Shown one piece after another: positions 44,017 to 57,261 of a stretch of DNA of 64,000 nt; the stretch's first letter is position 1; every line of letters starts with the position of its first letter. A program made the position numbers and the translations under genes. The DNA is from Cunninghamia lanceolata. Lineage: Eukaryota > Streptophyta > Pinopsida > Cupressales > Cupressaceae. The notes under the pieces are model-generated. The model ran no database searches. It was not told the origin of the DNA and saw only the letters and a program-made list of their open reading frames with translations. The stretch spans positions 29,700,501 through 29,764,500 of the forward strand of contig BSBN01000213.1 of the NCBI GenBank assembly GCA_027924645.1. The letters run 5' to 3'.

Positions 44017-44365
44017 ATACTTTCTTCAAGCATAAAAAAATAAGTATTGTAATTGTGCTATTGTTTCCTTGCCCATGAGATAGTGTTTCCACCTCTTCAC
44101 TGCAGAGACCAAAGCATATGTAGTTGTACAACTTCTTGTCATATGTAGTTGTACTATAGTTTAGGACAATGCCTTTGAACAACCCTAAATTATAGCAAAC
44201 CAGTCTTCTTATTGCAACAAAACAACTCCTATAGCATTATCACTAGCATCAATGTCAACCACAAAAGGTTGCTGAAGATTGGGAAAAACAAGTACGGGTG
44301 CATGATTGATTTTGTACTTGAGTTCTTCAAATGCACACCGTTGTTCTGTAGTGTAGGGTTGCTTA

Positions 44366-45660
44366 AAGTTAATATATATCTAATTTTGTACTTACAGTTT
44401 GTTCAGGTATAATTACATTTAGATAAAATTACATTGTTAAATTTGAGACTATTTTTTTCCCTTGTAAAGTATATCTATAATTATTTTTACTGAATCTTTT
44501 TTCATAATAGGGTAGGGTTTAAATATAATGTCTTTTTGAGTGGGCTGGTGCAGTTAAACCTTCTTGGTACCCTAACAATTTCGATGAGATCATAAAAACA
44601 GCTCAGAAATTGATTAGAAATATATAATCTCTATCAAATAAAAAGTTTTATATAGACATTTTAATTGAAATGTTGAACTAACTGTTGTATTTATAAAGTC
44701 AGTGGACTATTAATCTTTGTATAAAATGGATTGTTCTAATATTTTCCTACTGTATAAAGTGGACTTTTAATGTGGATTATTAATCATTGTATAAAGTGGA
44801 TAAAATCTTTATTTAGTGAATTATTTTATTATATTATTTTTGTAATGGGTATAAGTAGATAGTTTTATACATTAATCTTTGTATAAAGTGGATGGATCAT
44901 TATTTTTGATGGATGGATAATTTTATTTAAAAAAATTAGTGAAATATTTTATTATATTATTTTTGTAATAGTTTTAAGTAGATAGTAATATAAGAAAATT
45001 TCATTGGATTATTTTGTTAAAATGAATTATTGATGTTTCCAAATAGATTGCTTCATTAAATTATTTATAAAGTAGACTATGTAACTATGATATTACAATC
45101 TTTGTAATAGTTTGAATTCATTTTTGTACCACTTTGAGGTGAACTAATAATAATGTATTTTTAGAGTTTGAATGGTATTTTATGAAAGTGTGTAGATTTA
45201 AATATTGAAAATTTCTTTTTCTTTTGATATCTTTGAAAGACTTGTTTTATTTTAATTTGTTGAGCTAATCCAATAAAGCTTAATTTAATACACACAAAAA
45301 TTATGTTTTTAAAAATTAATTTAATTTTTACATTTTTAATTTACTTGTAATAAAATTTTTAATTTAAAATTTAATGACAAAAAAATAGAACTAAATAGAA
45401 GATTAATTTTAATTTTATTACAATTATTTTTTTTAACTATTTATATAGTTTTTATGTAGTGTGGAGGATGGATAGAAGACTAATTTTTAGTTTTAATCTA
45501 CATATTCTTTTTATCCATTTTGAGCTATATATATGAAGTGAATTTGTTTACATCCATTTGAAATTATTATGGTTTTTATGTGTTTGAACTATACATCCAC
45601 TTATTATAGATGAAGTGTGACAATATTAGTAATTGTGAACATTTTAACATCTATCTTGAG
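44366..45660. other. A/T-rich DNA with degenerate short repeats
   Basis: No gene seen. Between about 44,700 and 45,000 the phrases TTAATCTTTGTATAAAGTGG and TTATTTTATTATATTATTTT each recur two or three times, a degenerate tandem repeat of about 130 bp. Confidence 0.55.
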
Positions 45661-48600
45661 CTTTTTTATGAAGTATATAAACTTTTTATGGTGTGCATTT
45701 CGTATGGTGCTTTTGAGTTTGGCCTTCACTTTGTGTGTTGAAACTATTCTTATGCTTTAGATGAAGTGTGTTTCTCATATGTGTGTTGAATACATGGTAG
45801 AATTTTAAGATGTGTCTTTTGTATGGTTTGATTGAAGATGAAGTGTGCTGATGAAGTATATGTACTTTGCCCTTCATTTTGTATAATTTTTGTGTTTGAA
45901 CCTTGAGCATCCTATCATTTGGAAGTTTGTTTGAACCTTGACCTTCATAATGTGTATGTCAGCTAGAGTTTGGTTTCATCGTGTGTTGCATGTTGTCTAA
46001 CTTTGACTTCTTATTGTGGTTTGGACTTTGACCTTTATTATATCTACTTTTCAGTTTGCCCTTCACTTTGTGTGTGGAAACTATTATTTTACATTAGATG
46101 AAGCATGTTTCTCATATTTGTGTTGATTACAAGGTAGACTTTTAATGGTGTGTATTTCATGTGGTTTGAATAACGATGAAGTGTGTTGATGTAGTATATG
46201 TACATTGCCCTTCATCTTGTAGTTCTTTTGTATTTGAACCTTGAGCATCCTATCATTTGAAAGTGTGGTTGAACCTTGACCTTCATAGTGTGTATGTGGA
46301 CTTGAGTTTGGTTTCATTGTGTGTTAGATATTGTCTAGCTTTGACTTCTTATTCTAGTTTAGACTTTGACCTTTATTATGTGTGTGCTTTAAAGTTTGGC
46401 ATTCACTTTGTGTGTTGAAACTATTATTATGCTTTAGATGAAGCATGCTTCTCATATGTGTGTTGAATACATGGTAGACTTGTGATGGTGTGTATTTTGT
46501 ATGGTTTGAATGAAGATTAAGTGTGTTGATGAAGTCTATGTACTTTGCCCTTCATTTTGTATGTTTTTTGTGTTTGAACCTTGAGCATCCTATTATTTGG
46601 AAGTGTGTTTGAACATTGATCTTCATAGTTTGTATGTGGACTTGAGTTTGGCTTCATTGTGCATTGGATATTGTCTAGCTTTGACTTCTTATTGTGGTTT
46701 GGACTTTGACCTTTATTATGTGTGTGCTTTTGAGTTTTGCCTTCACTTTGTGTGTTGAAACTATTCTTATGCTTTAGATGAAGCGTGTTTCTCACATGTG
46801 TGTTGAATACATGGTAGACTTTTTATGGTGTGTATTTTGTATGGCTTGAATTAAGATGAAGTGTGTTGATTGAAGTATATGTACTTTGCCCTTCATTTTG
46901 TATGATTTTTATGTTTGAACCTTGAGCATCCTATCATTTGTAAGTGTGTTTGAACCTTGATCTTCATAGTGTGTGTGTGGACTTGAGTTTGGCTTCATTA
47001 TGTGTTGGATATTGTCTAGCTTTGACTTCTTATTGTAGCTTGGACTTTGACCTTTATTATGTGCCTGCTTTTGAGTTTGGCCCTCACTTTGTATGTTGAA
47101 ACTATTATTATGCTTTACATGAAGTGTGTTTCTCATATGTGTCTTGAATACATGTTACACTTTTTATGGTGTGTATTTTGAATAGTTTGAATGAAGATGA
47201 AGTCTATTGATGAAGTATATATACTTTTCCCTTCATTGTATGTTTTTTGTGTTTGAACCGTGAGCATCCTATCATTTGGAAGTGTGTTTAAACCTTGACC
47301 TTCATAGTGTATATGTGGACTTGAGTTTGGCTTCATTGTGTGTTGGATATTGTCTAACATTGACTTCTTATTGTGGTTTGGACTCTAACCTTTATTATGT
47401 GGGTGATTTTTAGTTTGGCCTTCACGTTATGTGTTGAAACTATTCTTATGCTTTAGATGATGTGTGTTTCTCATATGTGTGTTGAATACATGGTAGACAT
47501 CTTATGGCGTGTATTTTGTATGGTTTGAATGAAGATGAAGTGTATTGATGAAGTATATGTACTTTGCCCTTCATTTTGTATGTTTTTTTTGTTTAAACCT
47601 TAAGCATCCTATCATTTGGAAGTGTGTTTGAACCTTGACCTTCATAATGTGTATGCGGACTTAGTTTGGCTTCATTGTGTGTTGGATATTGTCTAACTTT
47701 GACTTCTTATGGTGGTTTGGACATTGACATTTGTTATGTGTGTGCTTTTGAGTTTGGCCTTCACTTTGTATGTTAAAACTATTCTTATGCTTTAGATGAC
47801 ATGTGTTTCTCATATGTGTGTTGAATACATGGTAGACTTTTTATGATGTCTATTTTGTATGGTTTGAATGAAGATGAAGTGTGTTGATGAAGTATATGTA
47901 CTTTTCCTTTCATTTTGTATGTTTTTTGTGTGTGAACCTTGAGCATCCTATCATTTGGAAGTGTGTTTGAACCTTGATCTTCATAGTGTGTATGTGGACT
48001 TGAATTTGGCTTCATCGTGTGTTGGATATTATCTAACTTTGACTTCTTATTGTGGTTTGGACTTTGACCTTTATTATGTGTGTGCCTTTGAGTTTGGCCT
48101 TAACTTTGTGTGTTGAAACTATTTTTATGCTTTAGATGACGTGTGTTGAATACATGGTAGACTTTTTATGATGTGTGTTTTGTATGGTTTGAATGAAAAT
48201 GAAGTGTGTTGATGAAGTATATGTACTTTGACCTTCATTTTGTATATTTTTTTATGTTTGAACCTTGAGCATCCTATCATTTGGAATTATGTTTGAACCT
48301 TGACCTTCATAGTGTGTATGCGTACTTGAGTTTGGCTTCATTATGTGTTGGATATTGTCTAACTTTGACTTCTGATTGTGGCTTGAACTTTCACCTTTGT
48401 TATGTGTGTACTTTTTAGTTTGGCCTTCAGTTTGTGTGTTGGAACTAATCTTATGCTTTAGAAGAAGTGTGTTTCTCATATGTGTGTTGAATACATGGTA
48501 GACTTTTTATGATGTGTATTTTGTATGGTTTGAATGAAGAAGTGTGTTGATGAAGTAAATGTACTTTCTCTTCATTTTGTATGTTTTTTGTGTTTGAACC

Positions 48601-50050
48601 CTGAGCATCCTATCATTTGGAAGTGTGTTTGAAGCTTGACCTTCACAGTGTGTATGTGGACTTGAATTTGGCTTCATTGTGTGTTGGATATTATCTAACT
48701 TTGACTTCTTATTGTGGTTTGGACTTTGACCTTTACTATGTATGTGCTTTTGAGTTTGGCCTTCACTTTGTGTGTTGAAACTATTCTTATACATCTTTAG
48801 ATGAAGTGTGTTTCTCATATGGTGTGTTGAATACATGGTAGACTTTTTATGGTGTGTATTTTGTATGGTTTGAATGAAGATGAAGTATGTTGATGAAGTA
48901 TATGTGCTTTGCCCTTCATTTTGTATGTTTTTTGTGTTTGAACCCTAAGCATCCTATCATTTGGAAGTGTGTATTTGGACTTGAGTTTGGCTTCATTATG
49001 TGTTGGATGTTGTCTAACTTTGACTTCTTATTGTGGTTTGGACTTTGACCTTTATTATGCATGTGCTTTCGAGTGTGGCCTTCATTTTGTGTGTTAAAAC
49101 TATTCTTATGATTTAGATGAAGTGTGTTTCTCATATGTGTATTGAATACATGGTAGACTTTTTATGGTGTGTATTTTGTATGGTTTGAATGAATATGCAG
49201 AGTGTTGATGAAGTATATGTCATGTGCCCTTCATTTTGTATGCTTTTTGTGATTGAACCTTGTGCATCCGATCATTTGGAAGTATGTTTGAACCTGGACC
49301 TTCATATTGTGTATGTGGACTTGAGTTTGGCTTCATTGTGTGTTGGATATTGTCTAACTTTGACTTCTTATTGTGGTTTGGACTTTGACCTTTATTATGC
49401 ATGTGCTTTTGAGTTTGGCCTTCACTTTGTGTGTTAAAACTATTCTTATGATTTAGATGAAGTGTGTTTCTCATATGTGTATTGAATACATGGTAGACTT
49501 TTTATGGTGTGTATTTTGTATGTTTTGAATGAAGATGCAGAGTGTTGATGAAGTATATGTCATGTGCCCTTCATTTTGTATGCTTTTTGTGTTTGAACCT
49601 TGAGCATCCGATCATTTGGAAGTGTGTTTGAAATTGGACCTTCATATTGTGTATGTGGACTTGAGTTTGGCTTCATTGTGTGTTGGATATTGTCTAACTT
49701 TGACTTCTTATTGTGGTTTGGACTTTGACCTTTGTTATGTGTGTGATTTTGAGTTTGGCCTTTACTTTGTGTGTTAAAACTATTCTTATGCTTTAGATGA
49801 AGTATGTTTCTCATAATTGTGGTTTGGATGAACAACTTTTTATGGGTTGATGGATTTTTTTTTAAACTTTAGATTTTATTTCTTATGTTTGAACATTGGG
49901 TGTTTTTATATGTTTTCACATTGTGTGTTTTTATGTGTGTGACATTCAATTCAACTTTTTGGGGCTTTGTGGTTTGGACCTTTATTATGTATGTGCTTTG
50001 GAGTTTGGCCTTCACTTTGTGTGTTGAAATTATTTTTATGCTTTAGATGT
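45661..50050 (+). repeat. Satellite array, unit about 340 bp, about 13 copies
   Basis: The landmark GAGTTTGGCCTTCACTTTGT (or a variant) recurs near 45,715, 46,052, 46,392, 46,732, 47,070, 47,410, 47,749, 48,090, 48,417, 48,750, 49,071, 49,409, 49,751 and, in a truncated last unit, 50,002. The spacing is 321-342 bp. Each unit also holds TTGAGCATCCTATCATTTGG and GTTGAATACATGGTAGACTT. Inside the unit, shorter phrases of the type CCTTCATNNTGTGT recur, so the unit itself grew from smaller repeats. The many minus-strand frames of 75-109 codons with near-identical sequence (KPNSSPHTHYEGQGSN) are translations of the satellite, not genes. Confidence 0.96.
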
Positions 50051-51973
50051 GGTGGCACCCTTAAATTTTGCAAATTTGATGTGCCAATATTCTTTCGACG
50101 TGTCGACAAAGGCTTGATCGATAGGCTGCTCAATCTACTCTGGAGGCCACCTTCGTCAATTAAAAATTTTCGACTCAGAAATTATCTCACAAATCTGTTT
50201 GGTAGGATGTTTTGTTGGCACATATGGTTACATGCCTGCTCAATTTCATGCTTCAAGGACAAGTTCTGATCGGCCTTTTAATTGTTTCTGACTACGTCCA
50301 GGTTAAAATTGGCTTTCCGAAAAGTTTCAAATGTTGCAATTTTGAGGGTGACCCAGTTGTTGATTTAGTCTCAAACATCTCCAGTTCTAATTTCATCAAA
50401 ATCGGAGACCGTTTGATGCATTATTTTAATGCATTCCAGTTACGGAACTTGTCCGGCAGGTTAATTTACAAAGCAGGTGCCTGAATTTGGGCGGCGAAGC
50501 GAATTATGAGGAAATGGGTTTTCTTAAAATAATTGATAATGCACCTGTGAAAATTTTCGCAGTCGTCGGATGCCCGATTTGCCCTCGGTGGAAATGCACC
50601 AAACACCCGGAGGATGAAATTAAAAATTGCATAAGTTCCAAGGTTTAAAAATGCAATATAAAAATTAAATATTAGAGGGGGGGAATTTTAAAAAAAGATG
50701 TTTCAACTTGATAAGAAAAGTCAAATGTCATAGGGAAAGGCATGTAAAAGTTTATTAAACTTAATAAAAGTTTATGAAGTGAAATTAGAGTTGGGTTGGT
50801 GCTTATTGCACCATCGCAGCGCAACTGTTGCCTCTCCTCAGACCCCTGGATGGTACGAAATGCCCATTGCAGGGCATTTTTTAACCTCCTCTCCCTTTTG
50901 TAGGTGAAAGCAAGTTGCTTCATTCGTTTTGTGGCAATTTTGATAAGTTTTTGGCTGCTCCAGGCGGGTTTTAGTGCTGACAATCACGTTTTTTGGTCTC
51001 AGGCACTTTTTTAAAGGCAATTTTGGCCCAAAATTGATGTTCCAAGCTACAAAATCTTCCCATGACCATTCCTCATGCATTGGTGAATGTTTTTTGGTTG
51101 TTCGCAATTATTTTAGAGTGTCAGAATGGCCAAAAATGCCCCTCCTCTGTCAAATGTTTTGTTATGGCAAAGATCAGAATTGGATGTTGTTGTGATGGTC
51201 TTTCTATGGCAAAATCCTATGAAGAAGTTGAAGAATGAAATCCAGGGTCTCCAGCTTCTGTTGTTCAAATTTGGGGATGAGTAAAAGTGTAAAAAAAATA
51301 AAAGAGGGATATTAAAGCATATTTTATTCATTTTTCTTCTCCTATTTTAGTTTATTAATTTTTTTATTCCCAATGCATTTTGGAGGAAAAATTGTAATGG
51401 AAAAAGTCTCACCTACCTCCAGAGTGTAGTAAATTTTAGGGAAACATGTTTGAGCCTATAAGAAAACTACTAGGCTTTCATTTTGTGTTGTTGAAGGTTG
51501 GATATTTTGAGTTTTGCAATGAAATACATGCTTTGACAGGATGCCCCATCTTTGTGCTATAAGTTTCAGTTTTCATGTTGAATGTCATTTTCATCAATTG
51601 TCTATCAGTTTCAGGTTGCAATATATGAGCAATGCTATATGCATGTGTTTTTGTTAACTATCTCCATTGTTATTTGCATTTTTCTTTTGAACTGGGTAGC
51701 CAAGGGTTGTCTAAGTTCTTGAATGCACACTTGATGTATTGCATATTTGATCTCTTACTTCTTTTTAAGGAATAGATTAAATGTTTTAGGTCAAATATGG
51801 AGAAAAATGTTTTATGACAGGGATATCTATAAGTAGAGTTAGCATGAATACCTATTCTTGGGTGTTTCTATAAGGCAGAAACTAGTGAACCCTCCGAAGC
51901 TGTATGTCTATATTGTTGTTTGAAATATTTTGCATGTTAAAATTTGACTCTACATCCTAAGATAGGCACCGAT
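50051..51973. other. Unassigned DNA right of the satellite
   Basis: Less repetitive and with slightly better-mixed composition than its surroundings. Overlapping plus-strand frames at 49,967-50,269 and 50,212-50,484 and minus-strand frames near 50,672-51,107 have no domain I recognise. There is a G run at about 50,677. It could be a decayed gene or element, but I see nothing to support either. Confidence 0.4.
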
Positions 51974-53050
51974 TGTTGGGAATTAAGGTGTCTCAACCTT
52001 GGTAATTCCTTACATTAGTAATATTTGTATTTATTATTTAATTGCCTATATTGTAAATATTTATAAATTTCATATTGTCATATTGTGGGATGTGGCACGG
52101 TGATGTGTTGATCCTACATGGAATATGATAACTTGTAATTTTGTCCTCACATGAGGAGATAGGCGTCCCACTTTGTGGTAGGAGCATTTTGCCATGTGTT
52201 GACATCTTCCATGTTGTGTAAAGGAATGTTTGACCAAAACGGTTATGAAAGATTCCTATGATAGATTTATACATGTAAGAGTCAGAAATAGAAGCATGTA
52301 AGACAGGTGAAGACATGTGTCATGAAGCATCTTTGAATAAGACATATTTGGGCACCCCAAGGTGGAATATAACATGTTGTAAGAGAATATGATATTTATA
52401 GCATGTGTATGATAAATTCTTTTACAGCTGTAAGTTGTAACCAGTATGACAGATTCTATGACGATCGTAAGTGTCGTAAGAGCATCTGTCATAGCCCATT
52501 TTAGAAATAGGCAACCTTTTTGGGATGGGAGCTATGGACAAGTGTCAAGCACATTCTACAATGTTGACCAAGTGTCCTTAGGCATGGGTTTTGGGCCATG
52601 AGGCCAAGTTGGACACCCATCCCAAGATAGGTCCAATATTGCCTTGTATATTCTATATAAACAGGTTCTTGGAGAGGGAGTTGGATCACAGGTTTACAGG
52701 GGATGTTATGCTGTCGAATTGACTCCAAATACGAGTGTCAAAGACCATTGAAGCTTGCATTGCAAGTGTATTGTAAACAACTTTCATATTTGTTAATACA
52801 TTGTGCAGGTTTCTGTGTGGGGTTTTTCACCCGATAAGGCTTTTTCCCACCGTAAATCTTTGTCTCTCTTCTTTTGTCTTCTTTCTGGTTCATGTGTATT
52901 GTTGCAATATCTCTTTCATATGTTCCATGTTTCTATAGTTGTAAGGAATAATTTGAATTTGCATAGCCCTCTCCTCATTAGATTAGTGTATGAAGCGATT
53001 TCCACACACCTAGCTTCTTTTCACCAGTCACAAGTTAGAAAGATTTTGTG
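51974..53050 (+). repeat. Copia-like LTR, probably solo
   Basis: Begins TGTTGGGAATTAAGG, has a TATA box TATATAAACAGG near 52,663, and later GTGTGGGGTTTTTCACCC and TTCCCACCGTAAATCTTTG, a motif set usual for the R/U5 part of plant Copia LTRs. No PBS or PPT was identified, and the right end and target duplication are not resolved. Confidence 0.5.
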
Positions 53051-53414
53051 GTTCAAATCCTAGTCTTGCAACCAAAACATATAAAGTAAAATCATTTCAA
53101 AATCTCAATCATCTAGGTTTTAGGAGTAGGGTTGTAGCTGCATGCTCTTAGAATTAACTAGTGTGATAGTCCAAGAACGTTGCCAGTCTTGGATTTATCC
53201 AACAAATCTTGGTGCATACCTGAGAGCATTCTTCCTGAAGTAGTCAAATAAATCTTTTGGTTTTAAATAAGAGAATACCCTCCCAGGGGTGGCAGAACCT
53301 AAAGTGCAGGGGAGACAAGTGCAAACAATCTCCCATCTTTGTTGGCCAAATCTTCTATTAAACTTGAGCATAAGAAGTGGCAAATCTTTAGAGTTTGATG
53401 TTTGCTGATTTAGG
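53051..53414. other. Unassigned
   Basis: A minus-strand frame (53,383-53,195, 62 codons) contains LKPKDLFDYFRKNALRYAP but no known domain. Confidence 0.4.
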
Positions 53415-56400
53415 AACCAACATGATGAAGTGTGTTACTCATAATTGTGATTTGGTTGAACAACTTTTTATGAGTTGATGAATGTTTTCTAAAACTTTGA
53501 ATTTTATTTCTTATGTTTGAACATTAGGTGTTTTGATGCGTGTGAGACATTCAATTCGAATTGTATGGACTTTGTGGCTTGGATTGACCTTTATTATGTG
53601 TGTGCTTTTGAGTTTGGCCTTCACTTTGTGTTTTGAAACTATTCTTATGCTTTTAGATGAATTGTGTTTCTCATAATTGTGGTTTAGATGAACAACTTTG
53701 ATGGATTCATGGAATTTTCTAAAACTTTGAAATTTTTTTCTTATGTTTGAACATTGGGTGTTTTTATATGTGTTTTCACTGTGTGTTTTGATGTGTGTGA
53801 GACATTCAATTCTAATTGTTTGGAGTGTTGTGTGAGTTAACTATGGCATTTATTTATTGTGCTTTTATAGTGGGACCATTAGAATTTAATTTGTATTTTT
53901 TTGCAGTGGGAATCTTGGCATTCATTATGTGGTTTTATGTTTGGCATTTACTATCTACATCCTTATTGAGGCTTGTATGAAGTGTGTTTGTTAACTTTGA
54001 AATTCGCTATGTTTGAGTGTTTAGAGGTGTAGAGTAGTGCAATTTATATTCTTTGAAGTGTTGTGTGAGTTTTTCTTAAAGATAATGCACCTGGTAAACT
54101 TTTTAAAGTGACCGATGATGCTGGCGTGACACGCCCTTCAGCTTCACGAGAATGTTTTTGCCTAGAGCTATGAATCAGTGAGGCCACAACATGGGGGACC
54201 TCATCCCCTAGCATGAACACTTGCATTAACACTACAAGTTCAAACATGCAAGCTCATTGGCCCAGCGAAGGCATAAAGCCTACGAGCTCTTGGCCCAGCT
54301 GGGGTTTGAACCTTGGTGGCCGCCACTACAACCGAGCGACTTAACCATTGAACCACGCCCTTAACAGCAAAAGTGTTGTGTGAGTTAAATTTCACATTTA
54401 ATTTATGTTTTATTAGAGTGTGAGGATTATTGGTTTGCTTTGTGAATTTTAAACTTTGAGCTCTTTGTTTGTGTGTAAACTATTTCTTATGCTTTAGACA
54501 AAGTATTTAGTGCAAACTTTATATCTTTTTAGAACTTCTTATGGTTTGGATGAAATGTAACTAAAATTTTGACATTCATTTTATTTGATTGATTGTTTTT
54601 GAGTTAAGTTTTTCTAATTTTAATTTAATCTTTGATCTTTGGAATTTAATTTATGTTTTTTGAAGTGAGAATTTGGCTTTGAGTAAGTGTGCATTTTTTT
54701 TGACATTTATTTTCAACTTATTGTTGTGGATTGGATGATTTTTTTAAAAAACTTTGAATTTTTTTTCTTAGATTTGAACATTGGGTGTTTTTATATGTTT
54801 TCACTTTGTGTGTTTTGATGTGTGTGAGACATTCAATTCAACTATTTTGGAATTTGTGGTTTGGAATAACCTTTATGAAGTGTGCGCTTCTGAGTTTGGC
54901 CTTCACTTTGTGTGTTGAAACTATTCTTATGCTTTAGATGAAGTGTCTTTCTCATAATTGTGACTTGGTCGAATAGTTTTTTATGAGTTGACGACTTTTT
55001 TTAAAACTTTGAATTTTATTTCTTATGTTTGAACATTAGGAGTTTTGACTTGTGTGAGACATTTAATTCGATTTGTTTGGACTTTGTGGTTTAGACTGAC
55101 CTTTATTATGTGTGTGCTTTTGAGTTTGGCCTTCACATTGTGTTTTGAATTTTATTTCTTATGTTTGAACATTGGGTGTTTTTATATGTGTTTTCACTTT
55201 GTGTGTTTTGATGTGTGCGAGACATTCAATTCGAATTGTTTGAAGTGTTGTGTGAATTAACTATGCCATTTACTTTTTGTGCTTTGGTTAGTGGGATGAT
55301 TGGAATTTAATTTGTATTTTTCGAAGTGAGAATTTTGGCATATATTATGTGATTTTAAGTTTGGCATTTACTTTCTACATCCTTATTGAGGCTTGGATGA
55401 AGTGTGTTTGTTGAACTTTAAAATTCATTGTGTTTGTGTGTTTAGAGGCATAGAGAACAATGCAATTTATATTCTTTGAAGTGTTGTGTGACTTAATTTC
55501 AGATTTAATTTATGTTTTTAAGAGTGTGAACTTGGTATTTAGTGCAAACTTGGTAGTTTTTTAGAACTTCTTATGGTTTGGATGAAGCTTAACTAAAATT
55601 TTGACATTCATTTTATTTGATTTGATTGTTTCTATTAAGTTTTTGTGATTTTAATTTAATCTTTGATCTTTGGAATTTAATTTGTGTTTTTGAAGTGAGA
55701 ATTTTGGCTTTCAATAAGTGTGCATGTTTTTTCGGCATTTATTTTCAACTTATTGTGGCTTGGATGAATTTTTTTTTAAATGTTGAATTTTATTTCTTAT
55801 GACATTGGGTATTTTTATATGTTTTCACTTTGTGTGTTTTGATGTGTGTGAGACATTCAATTCAACTTTTTTGGACTTTGTGGTTTGGACTGACCTTTAT
55901 TATGTGTGCACTTTTGAGTTTGGCCTTCACTTTGTGTGTTGAAACTATTCTTATGCTTTAGATGAAGTGTGTTTCTCATAATTGTGATTTGGTTGAACTT
56001 TTTATGAGTTGATGTAATTTTCATAAAACTTAGAATTTTATTTCTTATGTTTGAACATTAGGTGTTTCGATGTGTGTGAGACATTCAATTCAAATTGCTT
56101 GGACTTTGTGGTTTGGACTGGCCTTTATTATGTGTGTGCTTTTGAGTTTGGCCTTCAATTTTGGTTTTGAAACCATTCTTATGGTTTTAGATGGATTGTG
56201 TTTCTCATAATTGTGGTTTGGATGAACAACATTTTATCGATTCATTTAAAACTTTGAATTTTATTTCTTATGTTTGAACATTGGGTGTTTTTATGTGTTT
56301 TGATGTGTGTGAGACATTTAATTCGAATTGTTTGAAGTGTTGTGCGAGTTAACTATGGCATTTATTTTTTGTGCTTTTATAGTGGGATCATTGGAATTTA

Positions 56401-57096
56401 ATTTGTTTTTTTTCGAAGTGAGAATTTTGGCATTCATTATGTGTTTTAAAGTTTGGCATTTACTTTTTAATCCTTATTGAGGCTTGGATGAAGTGTGTTT
56501 GTTGAGCTTTGAAATTCATTGTGTTTGTGTGTTTAGAGGCGTAGAGTAGTGCAATTTATATTTGGTGAAGTGTTGTGTGAGTTAACTTTCACATTTAATT
56601 TATGTTTTTTAGAGTGTAAGGATTATTGTCTTGCTTTGTGAAATTTAAACTTTGATCTCTTTATGTCTGTAAACTATTTCTTATGCTTTAGACAAAGTAT
56701 TTACTATAAACTTTGAAGTTTTTTAGAACTTCTTATGGCTTGGATGAAGTGTAACTAAAATCTTGACACTCTGTGATTTTCATTTAATCTTTGATCTTTG
56801 GAATTGAAGTGAGAATTTTGTCTTTCAATAAGTGTGCATGTTTTTTTGGCATTTATTTTCAACTTATTATTGTGGCTTGGAAGAAGTATGTTTAAATTTT
56901 GACCTTCATTGTGTGTGTGCAATTGAGCAATTGAGTAAGTCTCTACTTTGTGTTTTCATGTCTCTAAGTTTTGACATTCACTTCATTCTTCATTCTCAGA
57001 GAATTCCTCTCCACATACCACCACAGGGGAGGTATGGGAGCAAGGAAGAGGCTGAGAATGGGACTTATCATTCATAGTAGGACGACCCTTCACCCC
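53415..57096 (+). repeat. Dispersed T/G-rich repeat, copy B, three units
   Basis: Units of about 1.0-1.2 kb start near 53,415, 54,865 and 55,890 with the same core as copy A and the satellite. From 54,865 it is colinear with copy A (7,937 onward), with a deletion near 55,148 where one core was lost. The first unit contains a SINE. The unit boundary GAATTCCTCTCCACATACCA and the following GGTATGGGAGCAAGGAAGAG are shared with copy A. Position 57,092-57,096 (ACCCC) is the uninterrupted target of the gag-only element. Confidence 0.85.
54070..54370 (-). mobile_element. tRNA-derived SINE with intact A and B boxes
   Basis: In element sense (minus) it starts near 54,370. The head reads GGGCGTGGTTCAATGGTTAA with an A-box-like TGGTTCAATGGTTAAGTCG (plus 54,337-54,354) and a B box GGTTCAAACCCC (plus 54,301-54,312), spaced as in a pol III promoter. 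The tail ends TCTTTAAGAAAAA. A 14-bp perfect target duplication, AAGTGTTGTGTGAG, flanks it (54,056-54,069 and 54,371-54,384). Paralogous repeat units lack the insert, confirming its ends. A region of paired TGGGCCAA/TTGGCCCA motifs follows the tRNA-like head. The SINE family name is not known to me. Confidence 0.92.
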
Positions 57097-57261
57097 CACC
57101 ACACCAACAAAGGAGAGACCCCAAGCATCTGTTGGGGACACTCCTTCCAAATGGACAACAACCACCTCAAGGAAGAGTGTGTAGGGGAAACACTGCAGCC
57201 ACCAGAAAAGCCACCAGCAAAACCACCCACAAGCCCCACAGAAGAACAAAGGGGATGAACC
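57097..57261 (+). repeat. Dispersed repeat, copy B (right flank)
   Basis: Aligns with 17,638-17,803. It starts directly at the empty insertion site. Confidence 0.82.

Larger units (their letters stand above)
42925..44365 (-). pseudogene. Ty3/gypsy RNase H-integrase remnant, minus strand
   Basis: Read leftwards from about 44,360: an RNase H start (HAPVLVFPNLQQPFVVDIDASDNAIGVVL), a degenerate TTYDKKLY block, then after an interruption the RNase H end (KYKWGVTNMVDDQLSRP, about 43,560). Next are an integrase zinc-finger region with CKEDLSNFIRGCKLCSISK (about 43,240) and the core start ISMDFMGGLPMSKHGHDYLFV (about 43,130) with IITDRDALFLEKFW at its end. It is a different family from the 22-38 kb element (the MDF.GGLP core is typical of chromovirus-like elements). 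It has many stops and shifts and lacks RT and LTRs. Confidence 0.82.

Noticed and set aside
45686..49835. A family of similar minus-strand ORFs (KPNSSPHTHYEGQ-like) that could look like a gene family or repeat protein
   Set aside because: They recur at the satellite period, start and stop at different points in each unit, and vary by frameshift. They are translations of the 340-bp satellite.
53052..53085. tRNA-like GGTTCAAATCC followed by a CCA
   Set aside because: There is a B-box-like match only. No A box or stem is found at the right distance.
54290..54365. A functional tRNA gene
   Set aside because: A and B boxes are present but the sequence cannot be folded into a full cloverleaf with a proper acceptor stem, and it lies inside a SINE with target duplications.
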